From an uncultured Lachnospiraceae bacterium (GTDB lineage: Bacteria > Bacillota > Clostridia > Lachnospirales > Lachnospiraceae), in contig CAMWLV010000020.1 of the NCBI GenBank assembly GCA_947175175.1, positions 1-38,159 on the forward strand: a DNA stretch of 38,159 nucleotides. The letters run 5' to 3'. Each line of letters begins with the position of its first letter. The first letter of the stretch is position 1. A program made the position numbers and the translations under genes. Under the pieces are notes generated by a model. The model searched no databases. It saw nothing but the letters and a program-made list of their open reading frames with translations, and was not told the DNA's origin. This document shows positions 8,149-15,941 of this stretch, piece after piece.

Positions 8149-9498
8149 ATGGAAGACAAACAGCTGCAACGAGAAGAAAACGCTGAAAATGCGATAACAG
8201 TGGAGCATGTCAGCAAGGTCTATAAGCTCTATGACAAACCGATGGACAGGCTTAAGGAAGCCCTGAAGCTTACCAGAAAGCAGAAATATCGCGAGGCGCA
8301 TGCTCTGTCCGATATCAGTTTTAATGTCAGACAGGGGGAGTGTGTCGGAATCATTGGAACAAATGGTTCTGGCAAGTCTACGATTTTGAAAATAATAACA
8401 GGTGTCTTGAATCCTACGGGGGGCAGTGTCACAGTTAACGGGCGGATCTCTGCTTTGTTAGAGTTGGGCGCTGGATTTAACATGGAATATTCAGGTATTG
8501 AGAATATTTATCTCAATGGTACCATGAACGGTTTTTCCAATGAAGAGATTGACGCGAGAATGCAGGATATCCTCGACTTTGCGGACATCGGTGACTATGT
8601 CCATCAGCCGGTGAAGACATACTCAAGTGGTATGTTTGTGCGCCTTGCCTTCTCGGTGGCGATCAACATTGATCCAGAAATACTGATTGTCGACGAAGCA
8701 CTCTCTGTCGGTGATGTCTTTTTCCAGGCAAAGTGCTATCACAAGTTTGATGAATTTAAGAAAATGGGGAAGACCATCATGATTGTAAGCCATGATTTGA
8801 GCAGTATTGCGAAGTATTGTGACAGGGTTATTCTGCTCAATCAAGGAGTGAAGCTTGGGGAAGGTTCTCCCAAGGCGATGATTGATGACTATAAGCGTGT
8901 CTTAGTAGGACAGTATGAGTTTCCCCAATCGAAAGCAGAACAAAATCTGCTGAACGATGCCGAGGTTCAGGAGGCAGTTCAGACCCATGCCGCTGCCCAG
9001 AAGCGTGCAAGACAGCAGCCAGAGGATGGGAGCACACAGGAGTCAAAAACACTGGAGTATGGAACGAAGCAGGCAGAGATAGAGGAGATCTATCTGACAG
9101 ATGACCGTGGGATCAGAACAAATTCCATTTTAAAAGGGCTTATGTTCCAGATCAATATGCGGGTGCGGTTTTATCAGGATCTGCCAGCGCCTATTTTTGC
9201 ATTTTCTTTTAAGACAGCCAAGGGGACTGAGATCACAGGAACGAATACGATGTTTGAGAAGGCGTTTCTGGAGCCAGTGAAAGCTGGTGATGTAAAGGAG
9301 GTTTGCTTTACACAGAAGATGTCGCTGCAGGGTGGTGAGTATTTGCTATCCTTCGGTGTGACAGGCTATGAAGGGGACGATTTCAAGGTATATCACAGGC
9401 TTTATGATGCGCTCGATGTGACGGTTGTGTCCGATAAAAATACAGTGGGATATTATGACATGGATTCGATAGTTGTGGTTAAAAATGTGGCGTTATAG
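8149..9498 (+). CDS. Polysaccharide ABC exporter ATPase with C-terminal carbohydrate-recognition domain (Wzt-like)
   Basis: A 449-residue ATPase partner of the preceding permease. Walker A is GTNGSGKST, the signature is YSSGMFVRLAF, Walker B is PEILIVDEAL, and the switch His is in VSHD. After a charged linker (about 255-305), residues about 305-449 form an extra beta-rich domain with a GTNT motif, as in the Wzt C-terminal domain. In E. coli O9a that domain binds the modified end of the finished chain and licenses export (established for that family). TagH/RgpD-type ATPases often lack or diverge in this part. Its presence beside a methyltransferase-kinase-like gene suggests end-modification-dependent export (inference). 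Confidence 0.92.
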   Translation: MEDKQLQREENAENAITVEHVSKVYKLYDKPMDRLKEALKLTRKQKYREAHALSDISFNVRQGECVGIIGTNGSGKSTILKIITGVLNPTGGSVTVNGRISALLELGAGFNMEYSGIENIYLNGTMNGFSNEEIDARMQDILDFADIGDYVHQPVKTYSSGMFVRLAFSVAINIDPEILIVDEALSVGDVFFQAKCYHKFDEFKKMGKTIMIVSHDLSSIAKYCDRVILLNQGVKLGEGSPKAMIDDYKRVLVGQYEFPQSKAEQNLLNDAEVQEAVQTHAAAQKRARQQPEDGSTQESKTLEYGTKQAEIEEIYLTDDRGIRTNSILKGLMFQINMRVRFYQDLPAPIFAFSFKTAKGTEITGTNTMFEKAFLEPVKAGDVKEVCFTQKMSLQGGEYLLSFGVTGYEGDDFKVYHRLYDALDVTVVSDKNTVGYYDMDSIVVVKNVAL

Positions 9499-9517
9499 AA
9501 TAGTGGGGTGAGGGAAC

Positions 9518-11617
9518 ATGGAAGAGGATGTGCAGGTAAAACAGGAAAAGATCGGCAGTGTAACCTTAGATTATACGTATTATTCAGGGCAGGATTTGTA
9601 TTCTGATGGCGATATTGAGGATAAGATGCTTGACATTGCCATGTACAATCCGCCGGAAGACTTTCCAAAGATTATCGAGAGAGAGAAGAGCTGGCCCATT
9701 TTTTATCATTTCTCGCCGCTTCGGACAAATATCATAGACTGGATTCCATTTAAGAAAACAGATAAGGTGCTTGAGATTGGTTCAGGTTGTGGGGCGATCA
9801 CGGGCTTGCTGGCAAAAAGGGCGGGCAGTGTCACCTGTGTCGACCTGTCCAAGAAGCGCAGTATGGTAAATGCCTACCGCAACCGCAATGCGGACAATAT
9901 CACGATCGTGGTTGGCAACTTCAAGGATATCGAGCCGCATCTTGACAAGGATTATGATTATGTATTGTTGATCGGTGTCTTTGAGTATGGACAGGCGTAT
10001 ATTGGCGGTGCGGCACCTTACGAGGATTTTCTGCAGATCTGCAACTGTCACAGGAAACTTGACGGGCGTCTGGTCATTGCCATTGAGAATAAGTTTGGAC
10101 TAAAATACTGGGCAGGCTGCCGCGAGGATCACCTGGGAACTTATTTTTCCGGACTAGAGGGATATCGTGAAGGCGGTTCGGCGAGGACATTTACGAGGCA
10201 TGGTCTGGAGAAGCTTCTTGACAAGGCTGGGATTCACGAGTATGCATTTTACTATCCATACCCTGATTATAAATTTGTGACTACCATCTATTCAGATCGG
10301 TATCTTCCCCAAAAGGGTGAGCTGAGCAATAATCTAAGAAATTTTGACAGGGAGCGTGTCCTGCTGTTTGACGAGAAACAAGTGTTTGATGAGATTATAG
10401 ACGAGAATGAGTTCCCGCTTTTCTCCAATTCTTATCTGCTTGTGGTCGGAGGCGCGCCAAATGTCATTTACACAAAGTTTTCCAATGACAGGGCTGCAAA
10501 GTGGGCAGTCCGCACATCCATTGTCAGAGAGGCTCCCGGGCAAATGCATGTGGAGAAGCTGCCGGACACAGAGGCTGCACACAGACATCTGTTGAACACT
10601 AGACAGGCATATGAACAGCTATCTGCGCGGTATGAAGGTACCAAAATAGATATTAACAAGTGTACTGTGATTGGCGATGATGTCAAAAACGGGCTGTCTT
10701 TTGAATTTTGCAGAGGAAAGACCTTAGAAACATTGCTTGACGAGTGTCTGATGCAGGCAGACGTGGCAGGCTTTAAGGCATTGATCCAGGAGTATATGCA
10801 CTGGCTGCATTACAATGAAGACACCTATGCAGTCAGCAATTTTGACTTTATATTTCCTAATATTCTTGTGGAGGGGAAACAGTGGCATGTCATTGACTAT
10901 GAGTGGACCTTTGACAAGCATATTGAGGCGAAGGACATTGCATTTCGTGCCTTTTATAATTATACATTGAGCGGAGAGATGAGAAAGGTCTGTGAAGACC
11001 TTTTGATGAAAGATATTCTGGGATTTACAGATGAAGAGATTGCAGCTGCCACTGAGGAGGAGAAAGAGTTTCAGCTTCGTATCACTGGAAGCCGTGCGTC
11101 GGCGGGGCGTATGCGGGAGCTGATCGGAAACAGGGCATATGCGCTTGAGGGGATGTTAAAGTATTGCAATCACGCGGACATTAAATATATTACGCAGATT
11201 TTTGTGGACTATGGAGAGGGATTCAGTGAGGAAAACTCTATAAAGCTTCTGGGCTGTTTTGCAATTGGGAGATATTTGAAACTGGAGTACGATATTCCTG
11301 GCAATGCTGTGAAAATAAGGATCGACCCATGTACGTATCCGTGTGTGGTGGACATCCGGGAGATTAAGGTTGGGGACAGGATCTACATGGCGGATGAAGT
11401 TGAGGTTAATGGAAGCCGACAGGAATGTGGTCTGATCGTTTTTGATAATGAGGATCCCAATTGTACCATTGATGTTGAAGGGGGGAAGCGTCTCACTGTT
11501 GATATGGATGTTCTGGAACTTCCACAGGCGCTTGCCAGCCAGCTGGTGCAGCATGCGGTAAAAGAGAATTTTGTTACGAAAACAAAGGGGTTTTTTAAGA
11601 CGAAGTTGAGGGGTTAG
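9518..11617 (+). CDS. SAM methyltransferase fused to a kinase-like domain; possible WbdD-type chain terminator
   Basis: 699 residues. N-terminal class I methyltransferase: motif I VLEIGSGCG at 84-92, acidic residue in CVDLS near 109, and FTRHGLEKLLDKAG near 225. Residues about 315-500 look like a divergent kinase/aminoglycoside-phosphotransferase fold: K347 (HVEKL) with E352 as the beta3/alphaC pair, a hinge-like FEFCRGKTLETLLDE, a catalytic-loop-like NFDFIFPN (D443, N448) and a metal-site-like VIDYEW (D460). The usual HxD His is replaced by Asn. The C-terminus (about 560-699) is beta-rich, with no evident coiled coil. The methyltransferase-then-kinase order matches WbdD. It lies between the Wzt-like ATPase and the glycosyltransferases. 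Methyltransferase call firm; kinase activity and capping role inferred. Confidence 0.75.
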   Translation: MEEDVQVKQEKIGSVTLDYTYYSGQDLYSDGDIEDKMLDIAMYNPPEDFPKIIEREKSWPIFYHFSPLRTNIIDWIPFKKTDKVLEIGSGCGAITGLLAKRAGSVTCVDLSKKRSMVNAYRNRNADNITIVVGNFKDIEPHLDKDYDYVLLIGVFEYGQAYIGGAAPYEDFLQICNCHRKLDGRLVIAIENKFGLKYWAGCREDHLGTYFSGLEGYREGGSARTFTRHGLEKLLDKAGIHEYAFYYPYPDYKFVTTIYSDRYLPQKGELSNNLRNFDRERVLLFDEKQVFDEIIDENEFPLFSNSYLLVVGGAPNVIYTKFSNDRAAKWAVRTSIVREAPGQMHVEKLPDTEAAHRHLLNTRQAYEQLSARYEGTKIDINKCTVIGDDVKNGLSFEFCRGKTLETLLDECLMQADVAGFKALIQEYMHWLHYNEDTYAVSNFDFIFPNILVEGKQWHVIDYEWTFDKHIEAKDIAFRAFYNYTLSGEMRKVCEDLLMKDILGFTDEEIAAATEEEKEFQLRITGSRASAGRMRELIGNRAYALEGMLKYCNHADIKYITQIFVDYGEGFSEENSIKLLGCFAIGRYLKLEYDIPGNAVKIRIDPCTYPCVVDIREIKVGDRIYMADEVEVNGSRQECGLIVFDNEDPNCTIDVEGGKRLTVDMDVLELPQALASQLVQHAVKENFVTKTKGFFKTKLRG

Positions 11618-11618
11618 C

Positions 11619-13733
11619 ATGCCCGGAGATGGGGGATTCATTGGTATGTTAGGTAAGATAAAGGAAGTTATACAGGGCAGATTATATAAAAAATGTATAA
11701 ACGAGTATGAGAGAGTGCTGCGCTGCCAGACGGATCCATATCTGCTGTGGATTAAGGAGAATGAGCAAACAGGCAGGCAGGATTCCAATGAAGAGCAGAA
11801 ACCTAGATTTGATATTGTGTATATGGAGGAGTGCGGCAGAGACTTTTCCCTGTCGGGTTTTGACAAAGAGTACATTCTGTTTGTGTCAGAGGAAGGCAGA
11901 ATTGCGGCGGATGTTTATCGTGAGATTCCGCAATATTTTGAGATGCATAAGGATGTGAATATTGTCTATGCAGATGAGGATACATGGATGCTGGAGACAC
12001 AAAAGGAAGTGGACCGGGATCTAGTGAATGATGAAAGCGCACACAGGATCTTTCCATGGACCAAACCGATGTGGTCACCGGATACACTGTTTTCTTTTCT
12101 GTATTTCGGCAATATCTTTGCAGTTCGCAGAGAGGCTTATCTGGGTTTAAAGTGGCTTGGCGACAACGACTATCGCAAAAATATCTATGATTTTGTGCTG
12201 AAAGCGACGGAACATGGCAGACGTCCTGGCCATATTGAGAAAATCCTGTTTCACGCGAATGAAAAAGGAAGCAGCAGGGAAGACATTGAGGACAGACTCA
12301 TGCACAAGACGGATTTCATCGGTGTGGGGAAAGCGTACGATTTTATCCGCGAGAGTGCATTTGCAAGACGGGGGATTACAGGGAAGATGGTAGTGGATTC
12401 ACAGACTGGGATTTCGTATCCAGTTTATGAACTGCCAGAGAAACCGCTGGTCAGTATTGTCATTCCTTCAAAAGATAATCCAGACGTGTTAAGGCAGTGT
12501 ATTCGTTCCGTTTATGCACATACAGATTATCCGAATTATGAGATTATCGTTGTAGATAATGGGAGCACAGCCAGGGTGCGTATCGGACTGGAAAATTTCA
12601 TGCAGGAGTGTCCATTTACGTATCTGTATCTGCCAATGGAATTTAATTTTTCTCATATGTGCAATATTGGTGTGAAAGAGGCAAAGGGCGAGTATATCCT
12701 GCTGCTCAATGATGATATGGAGGCAATCGAGGATAGCTGGCTTACAAGGATGGTCGGACAGGCTTCTTTAAAACATGTAGGTTCTGTTGGTGCTAAGCTT
12801 TTGTATCCAAACTCGACCAAGATACAGCACACAGGGATCAACAATACGATTTATGGTCCTGGGCATAAACTAAAGCAGATGGATGACAGTGTGTCCTATT
12901 ATTATGGAAGAAACCGTTTTGTGTATGATCTGATTGGCGTCACCGCGGCATGTCTCATGATGCGCAGGGATTATTTCCTGGCGATCGGGGGACTGTTTGA
13001 GGGACTCGCTGTGGCATATAATGATGTGGATCTATGCTTTCGGCTGTGCAGCAAGGGGCTGTACAATGTTCAGCGAAATGATGTTGTGCTGTATCATCAC
13101 GAGTCCCTCAGCCGTGGAGATGATCTTCAGGATGAAACGAAACTGAAACGTCTGTTGGCAGAGAAGGATGTGCTTTATCAGAGACATCCGAAGTTGTATA
13201 GAAAGGATCCATTTATCGGGACACTCCTAAACAGCGGGGAACCAGAGTACAGCTGTCGCTGGCTGGAGCGATATGAGCTTTTCAATATGTTTGATGCTGA
13301 CGATATGCTTGCCGAGTCCAAAAAGCTGCCTGCATTGGAGAACATGAATCAGGCAATCATGATTACCGTAGAGGACTGTGGCAGGGAGAATTTTGCGAAA
13401 GCAGTGACCAAGAACGGACAGAAGAAAAAGACATATTATCTCATCAAGGGATGGGCTTATGTGCCGGGGGTGGACAATGCGCGCTATCAGTTCAAGATTC
13501 TGCTGGTGAACAGTATCGGCAAGGTGTGGGAACTGCCAGTGCAGAGGCGGTATCGCAAAGATGTGGCTGCGATTTTACAAGATGAGATTAATGTGGAGCT
13601 GACAGGCTTCTGCAACTGGATTTTTGAGGGGGCGCTGCCGCCGGATACTTATGAGCTGTGGATGACTGCAAAGGATGGCTGTTCCAGACAGCGGCTTTAT
13701 CGCAGCATGGAGAAAACATTGACGATTGAATGA
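11619..13733 (+). CDS. GT2 glycosyltransferase with a partial N-terminal GT-A unit and C-terminal beta domain
   Basis: 704 residues. A complete GT2 domain spans about 278-510: LVSIVIPSKDN, VVDNGS, the metal-binding LLLNDD (D365, D366), and AYNDVDLCFR. Residues about 65-215 resemble only the second half of a GT-A fold (VYADEDTW, then PWTKPMWSPDTL and FGNIFAVRR); the nucleotide-binding first half is absent. Residues about 595-704 form a beta-rich module starting LIKGWAYVPGVDN. It probably adds sugars, perhaps rhamnose, to the exported glycan; donor and linkage cannot be read from sequence. ATG 11619 is used; an in-frame ATG at 11646 behind GGGGGA is an alternative. Six bp separate it from its paralog downstream. 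Confidence 0.85.
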   Translation: MPGDGGFIGMLGKIKEVIQGRLYKKCINEYERVLRCQTDPYLLWIKENEQTGRQDSNEEQKPRFDIVYMEECGRDFSLSGFDKEYILFVSEEGRIAADVYREIPQYFEMHKDVNIVYADEDTWMLETQKEVDRDLVNDESAHRIFPWTKPMWSPDTLFSFLYFGNIFAVRREAYLGLKWLGDNDYRKNIYDFVLKATEHGRRPGHIEKILFHANEKGSSREDIEDRLMHKTDFIGVGKAYDFIRESAFARRGITGKMVVDSQTGISYPVYELPEKPLVSIVIPSKDNPDVLRQCIRSVYAHTDYPNYEIIVVDNGSTARVRIGLENFMQECPFTYLYLPMEFNFSHMCNIGVKEAKGEYILLLNDDMEAIEDSWLTRMVGQASLKHVGSVGAKLLYPNSTKIQHTGINNTIYGPGHKLKQMDDSVSYYYGRNRFVYDLIGVTAACLMMRRDYFLAIGGLFEGLAVAYNDVDLCFRLCSKGLYNVQRNDVVLYHHESLSRGDDLQDETKLKRLLAEKDVLYQRHPKLYRKDPFIGTLLNSGEPEYSCRWLERYELFNMFDADDMLAESKKLPALENMNQAIMITVEDCGRENFAKAVTKNGQKKKTYYLIKGWAYVPGVDNARYQFKILLVNSIGKVWELPVQRRYRKDVAAILQDEINVELTGFCNWIFEGALPPDTYELWMTAKDGCSRQRLYRSMEKTLTIE

Positions 13734-13739
13734 ATATGA

Positions 13740-15941
13740 ATGCGTATGAAAGAATATAAACAGGAATTTTTTGCACAAAAGACGCCATACCTGCAATGGC
13801 TGAAAGCGCAGGGAGCAGAGCTGGAGAGACGGTATGGGCAACAGCTGGATCAAGGTGCTTTAGGGAAGCAGATACACACGCTTCCCTTTTCTTCGTGTAT
13901 GGACAAAATGCAGGATTATGGGGAATTCCACACGGATGAGGTATATCTCTTCGTAAAAAGCGGCGGTACACTATCTGAATATGCCATGGCGGTGTTTACA
14001 GAAGCCTTAACAGAGGATACAGATGCTGTTCTGGTTTATGCGGATGAGGATTATAAGGGGAGTCTGAAGGAACTATATGCGATCGAGGAAGATATATTCG
14101 AGGATGAGATTACATCGTCCTATCGTTTTGGAGATGATCATTACAGGGGGGCTCCGTGGTTCAAACCCGATTTTTCACCGGATACAATTGCGTCTTTTTT
14201 CTATATTGGCAGTGTATTTGCGATCAGAGGCGGTCAAATATTGGCAGCGATGAGAGAATATGGGAGTGACAATAGCATTTATGAGATTGTCTACAGAATA
14301 TTCATGGCTGCGCTGGACCGGAAAAAGCGGGGAAAAGCAGAAGGAATCATTCATATACCGAAAGTGTTGTATACAAATGACAGTCTGGCTGACGCAGAAC
14401 GGATTGACAGCTCTGATCAGATCAGGACACTGTATAGGGGAGGGGACAGGACCTCAAGTATCAATTCAGATATGTGTCATGATAAAGTATCAATTGTTAT
14501 TCCAAGCAAGGATAATGCCAAGGTGTTGGAAAAGTGCCTGGAAACCATGATAAAATATACAAATTACAGCTGTTATGATATTATTATTGTAGATAACGGC
14601 AGTAATTCAGAGCAGAAGATGTGCATAACACACATGATTGATGCAAAAAAGAAAGAAAAGAGTGACCTGACAATCCGATATCTCTATCAAAAAAGAGAGT
14701 TTAATTTTTCCGCTATGTGCAATGCTGGGGCACGGGCAGCAAATGGAGCATATCTTCTTTTCCTAAATGACGATATTGAGGTGATGGATACAGACGAGGG
14801 CAGGGACTGGCTTGGGAAGATGATGGCGTATGCTGTAAAATCTCATGTGGGTGCTGTAGGAGCAAAGCTTTATTACCCATACTGTTCAGAAGAAAACGGC
14901 TGTTATAGGATTCAGCATGCAGGGATTACGAATATGGGAATCGGACCAGCGCACAAGCTTGGCGGTATGGTGGACAACGGCTGCCTGTATCATGGGCACA
15001 ACACACAGAACTACGATATGCTTGCAGTCACCGCAGCGTGTATGCTGATTCGGAAAAGTGTCTTTGATGCGGTGGGTGGTTTTGACGAAAACTTTCCCAT
15101 AGCATATAATGATGTGGAGTTTTGCTTTCGGCTGTACCAGAGCGGTTATTGGAATGTACAGGTCAATGAGGCAGTGCTGGTACACCATGAATCCCTCAGC
15201 AGAGGGCAGGATACCTCGCCGGAAAGGCAAAGACGTTTAACAGAGGAGAAGCGGAAATTATATCAAAAATATCCGTTATTGAATGCGCGCGATCCCTTTT
15301 ACAGCCCGAATCTGGTGCAGTGGAAAAGGGATGCAGAATATAACACTGCATATTTGTACGATTTTGACAGACAGAGCACACCAGTACTGCTTGAAGATGA
15401 CGGGGAAACTGGTAAAAGGAAACATACAATATTTAAAAAGTATGATGTCAGGAGTTTTTTGCATGTAAAGTCTGGACTGGCGGCAAAAATCTATGACAGA
15501 ATGACAGGGTTTGACAAGATCATGCTTCATATTGATAATATTGGTTATGGAGATGGCATAGCAGACGATAAAATAACAGATAATAACTTAATGATCGAAG
15601 GGTGGTGGGCTGTCAAGAATGCAGACAATGCAGACCTGCCTTGCAGACTATGGCTGATCTATGAGACGCGCAGCTTTGATTTTCGGAGTGTGTATGAGTT
15701 TGAGGTTGTACCAAAGCTCAGGGAGGATGTCGCGGCGCTTTTGGAAGGGAGCAACGGCCCGAAAGGAACAAGAAATACTGCGCTCTCGGGCATACAGATC
15801 AACATTGAGAGAAGCACCCTGAAACCAGGAACGTATAGGATTGGTGTGCTCTTTGACAACAAACTGGTCTGTGATCTGGAACAGTATGTTAAGATCCCCA
15901 AAAAAGATGATGGGGATACAAAAGAAAGGTGTGATGCATAA
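13740..15941 (+). CDS. GT2 glycosyltransferase, tandem paralog of the preceding gene
   Basis: 733 residues with the same layout as the preceding glycosyltransferase: an incomplete N-terminal GT-A unit (about 62-210; VYADEDYK, then PWFKPDFSPDTI and IGSVFAIRG), a full GT2 domain from about 250 (VSIVIPSKDN, IVDNGSNS, LFLNDDIEV, AYNDVEFCFR, HHESLSRG), and a C-terminal beta module near 600-720 (MIEGWWAVKNADN). The matching motifs indicate tandem duplication and divergence. The stop overlaps the next ATG by one base (TAATG). Likely a polymerising or branching transferase of the same polysaccharide. ATG 13740 or 13746 could be the start. Confidence 0.85.
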   Translation: MRMKEYKQEFFAQKTPYLQWLKAQGAELERRYGQQLDQGALGKQIHTLPFSSCMDKMQDYGEFHTDEVYLFVKSGGTLSEYAMAVFTEALTEDTDAVLVYADEDYKGSLKELYAIEEDIFEDEITSSYRFGDDHYRGAPWFKPDFSPDTIASFFYIGSVFAIRGGQILAAMREYGSDNSIYEIVYRIFMAALDRKKRGKAEGIIHIPKVLYTNDSLADAERIDSSDQIRTLYRGGDRTSSINSDMCHDKVSIVIPSKDNAKVLEKCLETMIKYTNYSCYDIIIVDNGSNSEQKMCITHMIDAKKKEKSDLTIRYLYQKREFNFSAMCNAGARAANGAYLLFLNDDIEVMDTDEGRDWLGKMMAYAVKSHVGAVGAKLYYPYCSEENGCYRIQHAGITNMGIGPAHKLGGMVDNGCLYHGHNTQNYDMLAVTAACMLIRKSVFDAVGGFDENFPIAYNDVEFCFRLYQSGYWNVQVNEAVLVHHESLSRGQDTSPERQRRLTEEKRKLYQKYPLLNARDPFYSPNLVQWKRDAEYNTAYLYDFDRQSTPVLLEDDGETGKRKHTIFKKYDVRSFLHVKSGLAAKIYDRMTGFDKIMLHIDNIGYGDGIADDKITDNNLMIEGWWAVKNADNADLPCRLWLIYETRSFDFRSVYEFEVVPKLREDVAALLEGSNGPKGTRNTALSGIQINIERSTLKPGTYRIGVLFDNKLVCDLEQYVKIPKKDDGDTKERCDA

